A stretch of 64,000 bases of DNA, taken from positions 93,779-157,778 of the forward strand of contig DCKE01000021.1 in the NCBI GenBank assembly GCA_002320285.1, in the 5' to 3' direction. This stretch comes from Flavobacteriaceae bacterium UBA1682. GTDB taxonomy: Bacteria; Bacteroidota; Bacteroidia; Flavobacteriales; Flavobacteriaceae. The notes under the pieces are model-generated. The model saw only the letters and a program-made list of their open reading frames with translations. It ran no database searches and was not told the DNA's origin. Shown here piece by piece: positions 1 to 7,900 of the stretch. Position 1 is the first letter of the stretch; every line of letters starts with the position of its first letter. The translations under genes were made by a program, and so were the position numbers.

Positions 1-24
1 CTCTACCAACTGAGCTATCGAGTC
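1..24 (-). tRNA. 5' end of a tRNA gene, cut by the window edge
   Basis: Read on the minus strand, positions 24 to 1 give a seven-base acceptor strand (GACTCGA), the TA spacer, a GCTC D-stem, the AGTTGGTA D-loop and the start of the closing GAG. This is the standard first third of a bacterial tRNA. The anticodon lies outside the window, so the isotype cannot be given. A full Bacteroidota promoter lies just upstream at 52-81. Confidence 0.9.
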
Positions 25-51
25 TGCAAATTCATTCCCTGAATGCGGGTG

Positions 52-81
52 CAAATATAGAATGATTATTTTAAAATCCAA
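52..81 (-). promoter_or_regulatory. Bacteroidota-type promoter for the tRNA
   Basis: On the minus strand there is TTG (79-81), a 19-base spacer, then TATATTTG (52-59). This matches the known -33 TTG / -7 TAnnTTTG consensus of the primary sigma factor of Bacteroidota with the usual spacing. The predicted transcript start, near 46, lies about 20 bases before the tRNA. Confidence 0.8.
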
Positions 82-94
82 GGGATATTTAGCT

Positions 95-102
95 TAAATT
101 TG
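95..102 (+). promoter_or_regulatory. -7 element (TAAATTTG) upstream of aroK
   Basis: An exact TAnnTTTG box lies 52 bases before the aroK start codon. No good TTG is seen 19-21 bases further upstream, so only the -7 half is supported. Confidence 0.45.
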
Positions 103-154
103 CTTTTTCACAAGTCTTTTTTCCTAACGTCTTATCTAACAACTATTTATTTTT

Positions 155-673
155 ATGAAAAAAATTATTCTTTTAGGCTATATGGGTTCCGGAAAGTCTG
201 CAACCGCCAAAACACTCGGAAAAGCCTTGGCACTCCCCGTTTATGATTTGGATCAAATAATCGAAGCCGATTGCCAAACTTCCATTTCTAAATTGTTTTT
301 AGAACGCGGAGAGATTTTTTTCAGAAAAAAAGAACATCAGATTTTTAAAGAGCTACTCCAATCCTCCGAATCCTTTGTATTGAGTCTTGGAGGCGGAACT
401 CCCTGTTATGCCAACAACCATCTTCTGCTGTCTCAAGAAGACGTTGTTTCCGTCTATTTAAAGGCATCTATAGATACTTTAGTAAGTCGATTAAAAGACA
501 ACTGCGAAAATCGCCCAGTATTGTCCCAAAACGCCGAAGAGCCGTTGGATTCATTTATTGCCAAACAGCTCTTCGAACGCAGTTATTTTTATTATCAAGC
601 CCAACATATTATCTCAGTAGACCAAAAAGATCTAGAAACCGTGACCGATGAAATCATCAGTTTATTAGCATAA
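155..673 (+). CDS. aroK: Shikimate kinase
   Basis: Phosphorylates shikimate with ATP in the chorismate pathway, in the cytoplasm. The 172-residue protein has the family's usual length. It opens with a P-loop GYMGSGKS (residues 8-15), followed by the DLD shikimate/Mg site (31-33) and a LGGG substrate loop near residue 79. The 3' end overlaps the convergent phosphoribosyltransferase gene by 9 bases. aroC of the same pathway lies far away at 22.9 kb. The ATG start sits directly before the P-loop strand, as in homologues. Confidence 0.95.
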   Translation: MKKIILLGYMGSGKSATAKTLGKALALPVYDLDQIIEADCQTSISKLFLERGEIFFRKKEHQIFKELLQSSESFVLSLGGGTPCYANNHLLLSQEDVVSVYLKASIDTLVSRLKDNCENRPVLSQNAEEPLDSFIAKQLFERSYFYYQAQHIISVDQKDLETVTDEIISLLA

Positions 674-1162
674 GTAGGCATATTCCTCTTCACCCTCAAA
701 AACTACTTGAATATGCTCTAAAAGGGATGTTGATAAGGACAAACCTTTAAAATCGGCCTTAACCGGATATTTTTTGTGATTTCTATCGACTAAGACCGCA
801 GTTTTAAACTTCTTAAGAGGTACTTCCAAAAAATGTTTTACCCCGTAAATCAAAGTAGTACCCGAATTGAGCACATCATCAATCAAAACCACACTTTTAT
901 TTTGATATTGAGAAGCCGGAACCGAAGTAACAATCGGTAGTAGTGGATTTTGTTTTTCGATTTTCACTTCACACAACACCACTTTAAAATCGGCAATTTC
1001 AGCCAATTGATCCGCAATTTTCTGCGCAAAAACAAAACCGTTATTAGCAATACCCGCCAACACAATTTCATCTTCTTCTACAAAAGTTTCGTAAATCTGA
1101 TAAGCAATTCGCTTTGATTTATGTTGAATTTCCTCCTTGGTTAAAATAATATTTTTAGTCAT
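665..1162 (-). CDS. Phosphoribosyltransferase family protein (PyrR/hypoxanthine PRTase-like)
   Basis: A 165-residue type I phosphoribosyltransferase. The PRPP loop VVLIDDVLNSGTT is at residues 91-103, with the acidic pair and the GT typical of the fold. The substrate base cannot be read from the sequence. A true pyrR with better context lies at 37240-37791, so this is a paralogue, possibly a purine or regulatory PRTase. Its start codon overlaps the end of the upstream methyltransferase gene by 8 bases, so it is the last gene of a three-gene minus-strand operon. Confidence 0.85.
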   Translation of the reverse strand: MTKNIILTKEEIQHKSKRIAYQIYETFVEEDEIVLAGIANNGFVFAQKIADQLAEIADFKVVLCEVKIEKQNPLLPIVTSVPASQYQNKSVVLIDDVLNSGTTLIYGVKHFLEVPLKKFKTAVLVDRNHKKYPVKADFKGLSLSTSLLEHIQVVFEGEEEYAYLC

Positions 1163-1754
1163 TTTTCTCTATTATAATGAATAATTCACGTCCTTGTCTT
1201 GGTTTAATTGAATTGTAAGCGCTTTCCATAGTACGAATTGAAAAACCTTGTGAAAACAATTCTCGATACTCTTGATTAGAACCTCCAAATGGAGGACCTG
1301 GTTCCGTAAAGCAAAAATCAAACAAAAGTCCAATTAGCTTTCCCTTGGGTTTTAATAACTGATTCATCTTGGAAACATAGCTTGCCCTTAATTCCGGTTG
1401 TAGGGAACAGAAAAAAGTCTGTTCCACAATTAAATCATAGGTACCACTATATTCAAAAAAATCCGCTTGAACCAGAGAGCTACTAGGAAAATCCGGTTCC
1501 ACTTCACGTATTATCTGCAAAGCTTCCCGCGTAATATCGACGGCAGTAACATTGGTAAAACCATTGCGATAAAGATACAGCAGTTCATGTCCATGTCCAA
1601 CCCCCGGTATAAGAATTTTAATGTTCTTATCCTCTACTTGATCGAAATACTCTTTTAACGGCGTCGTTATTGAACCGGCATTCCAGTAAGTGTCATTTTC
1701 TCGATATTGTGCTGCCCAAAACTCCTCATTCAACTGTTTCATCCTCTTCCTCAT
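1155..1754 (-). CDS. SAM-dependent methyltransferase, TPMT-like
   Basis: Class I methyltransferase of 199 residues. The N-terminus with FWAAQYRENDTYWNAG resembles the thiopurine S-methyltransferase family, and the SAM loop is ILIPGVGHGHE (residues 47-57). The family methylates thiols, halides or tellurite; the substrate here is unknown. The gene overlaps its upstream neighbour (S4 protein) by 29 bases and its downstream neighbour by 8, indicating tight co-transcription. An in-frame ATG at 1742 (residue 5) would give a shorter overlap and is an equally possible start. Confidence 0.85.
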   Translation of the reverse strand: MRKRMKQLNEEFWAAQYRENDTYWNAGSITTPLKEYFDQVEDKNIKILIPGVGHGHELLYLYRNGFTNVTAVDITREALQIIREVEPDFPSSSLVQADFFEYSGTYDLIVEQTFFCSLQPELRASYVSKMNQLLKPKGKLIGLLFDFCFTEPGPPFGGSNQEYRELFSQGFSIRTMESAYNSIKPRQGRELFIIIEKND

Positions 1755-2118
1755 CTGATGTTACATATCCATCTATATCCCTACGATCCTTTTTGGTTGG
1801 TCTACCGGTTCCATGTGCTCGGTAATGCTCCTTGGACAACTTGAGTAGCTCCAAATGCTCAAATGCTTCAGCAGGGGTAGTATCTTTGCGATACATATCC
1901 ACCAATTTAGCACCTAATCGATTTAAGGGTATATCTAAAACACTCATTTTATAAACGATCTGATCTTTCCTCAAAGTTATTTGATCACCGGGAAAAACCT
2001 CCCTTGAAGCCTTAGCTGCTTGACCATTAACCGTAATATGCCCTTTCTTACATGCCTCTGTTGCAATACTTCTGGTTTTGTAATAGCGAACACTCCACAA
2101 AAATTTATCAATTCTCAT
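1726..2118 (-). CDS. S4-domain RNA-binding protein (Hsp15/HslR-like)
   Basis: A 130-residue protein that starts with the S4 fold (MRIDKFLWSVR..KTRS, then a VNG turn near residues 30-32). This is the pattern of Hsp15, which rescues stalled 50S subunits carrying nascent chain. The C-terminus is strongly acidic (SDEEEDETVE), unlike the basic tail of E. coli Hsp15. First gene of the S4-methyltransferase-PRTase operon. An exact -7 box, TATTTTTG, lies upstream on the minus strand at 2150-2157. Confidence 0.85.
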   Translation of the reverse strand: MRIDKFLWSVRYYKTRSIATEACKKGHITVNGQAAKASREVFPGDQITLRKDQIVYKMSVLDIPLNRLGAKLVDMYRKDTTPAEAFEHLELLKLSKEHYRAHGTGRPTKKDRRDIDGYVTSDEEEDETVE

Positions 2119-2194
2119 CTTCTCAAATAAAATTCATTTATTAACCTTACAAAAATAAAGGAAAATTGTATCTTGCGGCACTAAATTATTTCAA

Positions 2195-3187
2195 ATGAAT
2201 AGATTTTTCAAGCTTTTTGTATTTATAGCACTAGCTATATCCGCTGCAAACTGCAAAAAAAGTGATGACGACGTTACAATTGTACCGCTTAGAGATCGTG
2301 CGGAAGTATATAACGAAGATAAAATTAAGATCGAAGAATATCTGAAAAACAACTATATTAAAGTGGTGGGCGATGATATTACCTTAGATTCTATTACCGA
2401 TAAAAGCAAGCAAGTTTCTATTTGGGACCAGAAACAATATGAACTAAAGTCTGTCAAGATTAAAAATGACAATTGGGCCCCTATTTCCATCAATAGTACT
2501 ACATTTAAGTATGCTAAATTGTACGATGAAGTCGAGTATACTTTATACTATTTAGTCATCAATGAAGGCGGAGGAGAATCAGCAATAACCATTGATTCAA
2601 CCTATACCACCTACAAAGGAACTACGCTAAAAAACAAAGTATTTGACACGAATAGCAATGGCGTTTGGTCTACATTTCCTGCAGCTCCAAAAGGTCTGAT
2701 GCCCACAGTTGCACCAACTTTTATATCTGGTTTCCGTCAAGCTACAACCTTAATGAAAACTGCTACCAATATCACTCAAAACCCTGACGGCACCTTTAGC
2801 TATGAGAACCCAGGCAGAGTTATTGCTTTTATTCCTTCGGGATTAGCATACTTCAGCGGTACTAATATAGGTGAAGCCTACTCTTGTGCTATTTTCGACA
2901 TCACATTGGTCAGCAAATTAAGTAGAGATCACGATAGAGACGGCATACCATCTGTATATGAAGACCTCAATGGTAATGGTGACTATTTTGACGATGATAC
3001 CGATGGCGATGGTGTTCCTAATTTTATGGATATCGACGATGATGCAGACGGACACCTAACCCGTGATGAAATCACTTATGAAGTGGTTGAAAATGGTGTC
3101 ACTGTAAAAAAATTATATGAATTTAGTGCTATCCCTACTTGTCCAGGTGGTTCAGTAAAAAAACACTTAGACAATAAATGCCACTAG
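2195..3187 (+). CDS. FKBP-like lipoprotein with calcium-binding Asp-rich repeats
   Basis: A 330-residue secreted lipoprotein. A signal peptide ends in AANC with the lipidated Cys at residue 20 (Asn at -1 is slightly atypical). Residues about 110-245 follow the FKBP prolyl-isomerase pattern (YKG, VFDTN, a FISGF helix, IPSGLAYF). A thrombospondin-3-like stretch with DHDRDG, NGNGDYFDDDTDGDG and DIDDDADG motifs (about 248-290) should bind calcium. Flavobacteria carry such FKBP lipoproteins in the periplasm or on the outer membrane. It is monocistronic and followed by a strong hairpin terminator. Confidence 0.8.
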   Translation: MNRFFKLFVFIALAISAANCKKSDDDVTIVPLRDRAEVYNEDKIKIEEYLKNNYIKVVGDDITLDSITDKSKQVSIWDQKQYELKSVKIKNDNWAPISINSTTFKYAKLYDEVEYTLYYLVINEGGGESAITIDSTYTTYKGTTLKNKVFDTNSNGVWSTFPAAPKGLMPTVAPTFISGFRQATTLMKTATNITQNPDGTFSYENPGRVIAFIPSGLAYFSGTNIGEAYSCAIFDITLVSKLSRDHDRDGIPSVYEDLNGNGDYFDDDTDGDGVPNFMDIDDDADGHLTRDEITYEVVENGVTVKKLYEFSAIPTCPGGSVKKHLDNKCH

Positions 3188-3203
3188 AATTGTAATCGAA
3201 CTT

Positions 3204-3247
3204 AAAAAAAGGTCAATCCAAATTAAAAACAGGATTGGCCTTTTTTT
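3204..3247 (+). terminator. Rho-independent terminator
   Basis: GGTCAATCC (3211-3219) pairs with GGATTGGCC (3232-3240), with one G-U pair, followed by seven T. It ends the FKBP-like lipoprotein gene. Confidence 0.9.
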
Positions 3248-3323
3248 ATTTGGATTGAGCAATAAAAACAAACACCTTCAAATACAAATGTTCGATTATT
3301 ATTCTCTATTTTCCAACTAGACT

Positions 3324-3473
3324 CTAGCGATCAAATAGCACGGTCAAAGTCAAGAAGGCAAATCCCGACCAGAAAACACCTATTATCACGTAATGTTTCG
3401 AATAACAAAACCAAAACCGGTTGGGTAAAATCAATAAATAACCTATTACTAGATCCACCAGGTTGTAAACTGC
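3324..3473 (-). pseudogene. Possible remnant of a small hydrophobic protein, no start codon
   Basis: On the minus strand this 50-codon open frame reads like a membrane protein: AVYNLVDLVIGYLLILPNR, then an aromatic WFCY stretch, a second hydrophobic segment (VIIGVFWSGFAFLTLTVLF) and a TAG stop. No ATG precedes it: the frame runs back into the terminator hairpin of the transketolase gene and hits TGA. GTG at codon 6 is the only plausible start. It may be a truncated gene, a chance open frame, or a small protein with an unusual start. Confidence 0.3.
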
Positions 3474-3508
3474 AAAAAAAGCGCGACTTCAATTGAAGTC
3501 GCGCTTTT
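3474..3508 (-). terminator. Terminator after the transketolase genes
   Basis: A perfect 10-bp stem GCGCGACTTC (3481-3490) / GAAGTCGCGC (3495-3504) with an AATT loop, followed on the minus strand by seven U. Confidence 0.9.
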
Positions 3509-3532
3509 CTAAATCTAAAAACTATAAATTCT

Positions 3533-4486
3533 TTATTTTCTCTTAATTACCTTTTCAGCTTTTTCAATGATAACACTGGAATTCAGACCGTATTTATCCA
3601 TTAATTGCTCTGGGGTACCCGATTCTCCAAAAGTATCACTTACAGCAACAAACTCCTGAGCTGCAGGATAATTTAAACTTAAAACACGAGCAACACTTTC
3701 TCCTAGACCTCCTAAGAAGTTATGCTCTTCAGCAGTGACAACACAACCGGTTTTACGAACCGAATTTAAAATCGCCTCTTCGTCCAAAGGTTTGATCGTA
3801 TGGATATTGATGACTTCCGCAGAGATACCCTTTTGTTCCAAGATATTAGCCGCTTCTAAAGCTTCCCAAACCAAATGTCCGGTAGCCACTATAGTAACAT
3901 CCGTTCCTGCTGTTAACATTACCGCTTTTCCAATCTCAAATTTTTGATCTTCAGCCGTGAAGTTAGGAACTACTGGACGACCAAATCTCAAGTAAACCGG
4001 TCCTTCATAATCAGCAATAGCCAAGGTAGCTGCTTTGGTTTGATTGTAATCACAAGTATTGATTACCGTCATCCCCGGTAACATTTTCATCAAGCCGATA
4101 TCCTCTAAAATCTGGTGCGTTGCACCGTCTTCTCCTAAGGTCAAACCCGCATGAGAAGCACAAATTTTGACGTTTTTTTCTGAATAAGCAACGGACTGTC
4201 TGATTTGATCATAAACACGACCCGTCGAAAAGTTAGCAAAAGTTCCGGTGAATGGTATTTTCCCACCTATGGTCAATCCCGCAGCGATTCCAATCATATT
4301 GGCTTCTGCGATTCCTATTTGAAAGAAACGTTCGGGGTGATTTTTTTTAAAATCATCCATTTTAAGTGAACCGATCAAATCTGCACAAAGCGCCACTACA
4401 TTTTCGTTTTTCTGTCCCAGTTCTGTCAGACCTGCTCCAAATCCTGAACGCGTATCTTTACTTCCTGTATTGGTATATTTTTTCAT
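3533..4486 (-). CDS. Transketolase, C-terminal subunit
   Basis: The 317-residue protein carries the pyrimidine-binding and C-terminal domains of transketolase (GIAEANMIGIAAGL, the FANFSTGR segment, HAGLTLGEDGATHQ). With the product of 4512-5360 it forms the heterodimeric enzyme that moves two-carbon units in the pentose phosphate pathway. Split transketolases are known in several bacteria and archaea. Only 25 bases separate the genes, and the N-terminal half comes first in transcription. An alternative reading is a DXS-related enzyme, but the split and the motif set favour transketolase. Confidence 0.9.
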   Translation of the reverse strand: MKKYTNTGSKDTRSGFGAGLTELGQKNENVVALCADLIGSLKMDDFKKNHPERFFQIGIAEANMIGIAAGLTIGGKIPFTGTFANFSTGRVYDQIRQSVAYSEKNVKICASHAGLTLGEDGATHQILEDIGLMKMLPGMTVINTCDYNQTKAATLAIADYEGPVYLRFGRPVVPNFTAEDQKFEIGKAVMLTAGTDVTIVATGHLVWEALEAANILEQKGISAEVINIHTIKPLDEEAILNSVRKTGCVVTAEEHNFLGGLGESVARVLSLNYPAAQEFVAVSDTFGESGTPEQLMDKYGLNSSVIIEKAEKVIKRK

Positions 4487-4511
4487 TTGTTTGTTTCGAA
4501 TTTAAATGGGA

Positions 4512-5360
4512 TTAATAATCTCCTAGGGTTGCTGGATTTTGAGTCAAAGCTTGTTCCAGTTGCGCATCATTTGGTGCCTTACCATGCCAAGCATGCGTAT
4601 TCATCATAAAATCAACGCCGTTACCCATTTCAGTATGCAACAAAATCCCTACGGGTTTACCTTTACCGGTGCGCGATTTGGCTTGTTTCATTCCTTCAAG
4701 GACTTGCTCCATATCATTCCCCTTTTCGATTTCTAAAACATCCCATCCAAATGCTTCAAACTTAGCACGTATAGATCCCATGTTTAAAACCTCATCGGTA
4801 GACCCATCAATTTGTTTACCATTTAAATCTACAGTGGCAATAATATTATCTACTTTTTTAGCAGAAGCATACATTAAAGCCTCCCAATTTTGTCCTTCTT
4901 GCAATTCTCCATCTCCTAAAAGCACATAAACTAAATGCGAATCTTGGTTTAATTTCTTTGCTTGAGCAGCACCTAATGCCACTGACAATCCCTGCCCCAA
5001 AGAACCAGATGCCATACGAATACCCGGTAGGTGATCGTGAGTAGTCGGATGCCCTTGTAAACGGGTATTAATTTTTCTAAAAGAAGCTAATTCACTTACT
5101 GGAAAATAGCCACTGCGAGCCAAAACACTGTAAAAAACCGGAGAAATATGTCCGTTGGATAGAAAGAAAATATCCTCGTCTTTCCCATTCATTTCAAAGG
5201 TTTCTTTGCGTTCCATAACCTCCTGGTAAAGAGCTACAAAAAACTCTGCACAGCCCAAAGATCCTCCAGGGTGTCCGGAATTCACGGCATGTACCATTCG
5301 AAGAATATCTCTTCTAACTTGTGTAGTTAAATCAATTAATTGTTGTGTGTTTGGTTTCAT
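4512..5360 (-). CDS. Transketolase, N-terminal (TPP diphosphate-binding) subunit
   Basis: A 282-residue protein with the thiamine diphosphate motif GDGELQEGQNWEA, ending about 25 residues later in DLNGKQ. Also present are GHPGGSLG, SNGHISP and ASGSLGQGLSVALG, all transketolase PP-domain blocks. It needs the downstream C-terminal subunit for activity. An exact -7 box (TATCTTTG on the minus strand, 5390-5397) lies 30 bases before the ATG and is likely the promoter of the pair. Confidence 0.92.
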   Translation of the reverse strand: MKPNTQQLIDLTTQVRRDILRMVHAVNSGHPGGSLGCAEFFVALYQEVMERKETFEMNGKDEDIFFLSNGHISPVFYSVLARSGYFPVSELASFRKINTRLQGHPTTHDHLPGIRMASGSLGQGLSVALGAAQAKKLNQDSHLVYVLLGDGELQEGQNWEALMYASAKKVDNIIATVDLNGKQIDGSTDEVLNMGSIRAKFEAFGWDVLEIEKGNDMEQVLEGMKQAKSRTGKGKPVGILLHTEMGNGVDFMMNTHAWHGKAPNDAQLEQALTQNPATLGDY

Positions 5361-5618
5361 TTATATTTTTTATAGAATGATTCAGTAAGCAAAGATAATC
5401 AGATTATCGTAGCTATTATCATAGAAACGCCAATTTTAGTTCGAACTTTTTAATTGAAATCGGGATTAATCGTTTAAAATTTTAACTAATAAACAGTACT
5501 TTATAATTTTAATACTACTTTAAGAAAACATTAAACAAAAGGAGCTAATTATCCGCATTTATTACAGTAATTTCGCAGGCTCAAAAAATAAGGCACATTC
5601 CCTTAAAAAATCACACTT

Positions 5619-6821
5619 ATGAACCGTATTTGGCAATCGTATTTGGACTCTTATAGAGGCCTATCTCAATCTACTTGGATCTTAGCCTTAGTGATGTTGA
5701 TCAACCGAAGCGGCGCTATGGTCATTCCTTTTCTAGGAGTTTACATGAGTACGGAATTGGGTTTTGACCTGAGACAGGTTGGACTTGCCTTAAGTTGTTT
5801 TGGTATTGGAGCCATATTGGGCTCGCTTGTCGGAGGTTGGATGACGGATAAATTAGGACATTATGCCACTCAAAATATCAGTTTATTCCTTTCTGTACCG
5901 GTCTTTATTTTATTACCCTATTTTCGCGATTTTGAATCTTTGTGCTTAGCGGTAATCGGATTGAGTTTTATTACTGAAGTTTTTAGACCAGCCAATAGTG
6001 CCTCGGTTTCTTACTACGCCAAACCGGAAAATTTAACTCGTGCTTTTTCTCTTAATAGAATGGCCTTAAATCTTGGTTTTTCAATAGGACCTGCCATGGG
6101 AGGTTTCCTTGCTGCCTATTCCTATAATATCTTATTCTACACCAATGCCGTTATGGTATTCTGTGCCGGAGTGGTGTTCTTTTTCTTTTTTCGAGGTCGA
6201 AAAGGAAACGACTTAGCCTTGCAACAAAAAGAACAAAACTCGTCCTTACCCAAAGTAAAGTCTGCCTATTTCGACAAAAAATACGTGCTTTTCACGATCT
6301 TTCTAACGATATACGCTACGTGCTTCTATCAATTATTTAGCTCCCTACCCTTATTTTATAAAGTCGGTCACCTACTCAATGAAACCAATATCGGTTTTTT
6401 GATCGCTTTTAGTGGAATTATCGTTTTTGGTTTTGAGATGATTATTGTACACGTTGCAGAAAAGAAATTCTCTCTACGTCAAAACATACTTATTGGTACT
6501 TCGATTTGCGGATTTTCATTCCTAGCACTACTACTACCTGGAGGCTTACCTATATTGTATTTCGCAATGTTTTTATTGTGCGTGTCCGAAATCATGGTAT
6601 TGCCTTTTTCTTCTACTGTCGGAGTCAACCGCTCTACCTCCGCAAACCGCGGATCATATATGGCTATGAATGCATTAGCGTTTTCTGCGGCACACGTTTT
6701 CTCTCCTTTATTCGGAACCACCATAGCCGAAAAATATGGGTTTGATATGCTGTGGATCGCTACAGGAGGCTTGATCTTGATTGCCACTGCAGGGTTTTAT
6801 TGGGTCATGAAGAAAATGTAA
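5619..6821 (+). CDS. MFS transporter (YceL/MdtH-like drug or metabolite exporter)
   Basis: A 400-residue protein with about 12 hydrophobic segments. The loop between helices 2 and 3 reads GGWMTDKLGHY, the major-facilitator signature. A short central cytoplasmic loop contains the charged RGRKGND region (around 193-199). Substrate unknown; the sequence pattern suggests an exporter-like H+ antiporter. It is monocistronic, between a divergent transketolase operon and the repeat region at 6831. No operator is obvious in the 258-base upstream gap. Confidence 0.8.
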   Translation: MNRIWQSYLDSYRGLSQSTWILALVMLINRSGAMVIPFLGVYMSTELGFDLRQVGLALSCFGIGAILGSLVGGWMTDKLGHYATQNISLFLSVPVFILLPYFRDFESLCLAVIGLSFITEVFRPANSASVSYYAKPENLTRAFSLNRMALNLGFSIGPAMGGFLAAYSYNILFYTNAVMVFCAGVVFFFFFRGRKGNDLALQQKEQNSSLPKVKSAYFDKKYVLFTIFLTIYATCFYQLFSSLPLFYKVGHLLNETNIGFLIAFSGIIVFGFEMIIVHVAEKKFSLRQNILIGTSICGFSFLALLLPGGLPILYFAMFLLCVSEIMVLPFSSTVGVNRSTSANRGSYMAMNALAFSAAHVFSPLFGTTIAEKYGFDMLWIATGGLILIATAGFYWVMKKM

Positions 6822-6830
6822 ATTTTTTTT

Positions 6831-7053
6831 TGCGCGGATACGCGGATACGCAGATAGGCTTAGAAAAAGATAGATTGAAAGGCTGATCCCTTTTTACGTG
6901 ATAAAGCGAATTCGCGTATGTACGAATAGGCATATAGGCTTTTTGATGCTGATACGCTGATACGCGCATCTGCAAATATGCTTAGAAGGAGAGGCTGATC
7001 CCTTTATACGAGTAAAGGCGAATTCGCGTATGTACGAATGCGCACATAGGCTT
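6831..7053. repeat. Two degenerate tandem copies of a ~112-bp intergenic repeat
   Basis: Copy A (about 6831-6941) and copy B (about 6948-7053) share an identical 22-base block at 6906-6927 and 7018-7039, which contains the palindrome GCGAATTCGC, and a second block (GGCTGATCCCTTT) at 6881-6893 and 6993-7005. Each copy opens with short octamer repeats: GCGGATAC twice in copy A, GCTGATAC twice in copy B. No open frame covers it. It fills the 296-base gap between the MFS gene and the ABC ATPase gene. Confidence 0.85.
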
Positions 7054-7117
7054 ATAGAAATATAGACATTAAAAATTTTGTGTTTATATTTGCTGAGAAT
7101 CCTCTATCAACGTTGAT

Positions 7118-7900
7118 ATGCTACCCATACTAGAAGCAAAAAATCTAACAATCGGTTATACTTCAAGATCACAGAAACAAGTCATAGCTTCAGCGATTGA
7201 TTTTCAATTGTATCCCAATAAATTAATTTCTCTATTGGGATTAAACGGCATTGGAAAATCAACCTTGCTAAGAACGTTGTCCGGTGTTCAACCGTTGCTT
7301 GACGGGGAGATTTTTTTAGACAACAAGGCTTTAAGCAGCTATACACAGGCCGATTTAGCAACACTGATCAGCGTGGTATTAACGGAAAAAATCCCGACAA
7401 ACCAATTAACCGTACACGAATTGGTTGCCTTGGGAAGAATACCCTATACCGATTGGATTGGCAATTTAAAAGATACCGATTTAGCCCTGATTCAGATGGC
7501 TTTGACCGCTACAGAGACACTTCAAATTCAGCATAAAAAGATTACTCAAATCAGCGACGGCCAGCTTCAAAAAGTATTAATAGCCCGCGCCATCGCCCAA
7601 GACACCCCAATAATTATTTTAGATGAACCCTCAACACATTTGGATTTGTACAACAAAATCATGTTGTTTAAACTCTTAAAAAAACTGTGTCAAACTCAGA
7701 ATAAATGTATTTTATTTTCCACACATGATATGGATCTAGCCCTACAAATGAGTGATGAATTACTACTGATGCGACCACAAGGTTTGCTACATGGATCTAC
7801 AGATGCTATTATCGAGAGCGCTGTATTGGACAGTTTGTTTGACGATCCATCCATTCGCTTTAACAAAGAGCAAAAACGATTTATTTTAGATCCGCTTTAG
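7118..7900 (+). CDS. ABC transporter ATP-binding protein, FecE/BtuD type
   Basis: A 260-residue ATPase with Walker A GLNGIGKST (41-49), signature SDGQ (146-149) where most members have SGGQ, Walker B IIILDEP (165-171), a D-loop (THLD) and the H-loop histidine at 203. The family energises import of siderophore iron, haem or cobalamin. No permease or binding protein is encoded nearby, so its membrane partner must lie elsewhere. The 3' end overlaps the convergent CDF gene by 20 bases. Confidence 0.85.
   Translation: MLPILEAKNLTIGYTSRSQKQVIASAIDFQLYPNKLISLLGLNGIGKSTLLRTLSGVQPLLDGEIFLDNKALSSYTQADLATLISVVLTEKIPTNQLTVHELVALGRIPYTDWIGNLKDTDLALIQMALTATETLQIQHKKITQISDGQLQKVLIARAIAQDTPIIILDEPSTHLDLYNKIMLFKLLKKLCQTQNKCILFSTHDMDLALQMSDELLLMRPQGLLHGSTDAIIESAVLDSLFDDPSIRFNKEQKRFILDPL

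Noticed and set aside
1..154. tRNA-linked integration site
   Set aside because: No integrase, direct repeat of the tRNA end or foreign composition follows; the neighbour is housekeeping aroK.
3735..3947. Plus-strand open frame inside the transketolase gene
   Set aside because: Lies entirely antisense to a well-supported gene and has no recognisable domain; typical shadow frame.
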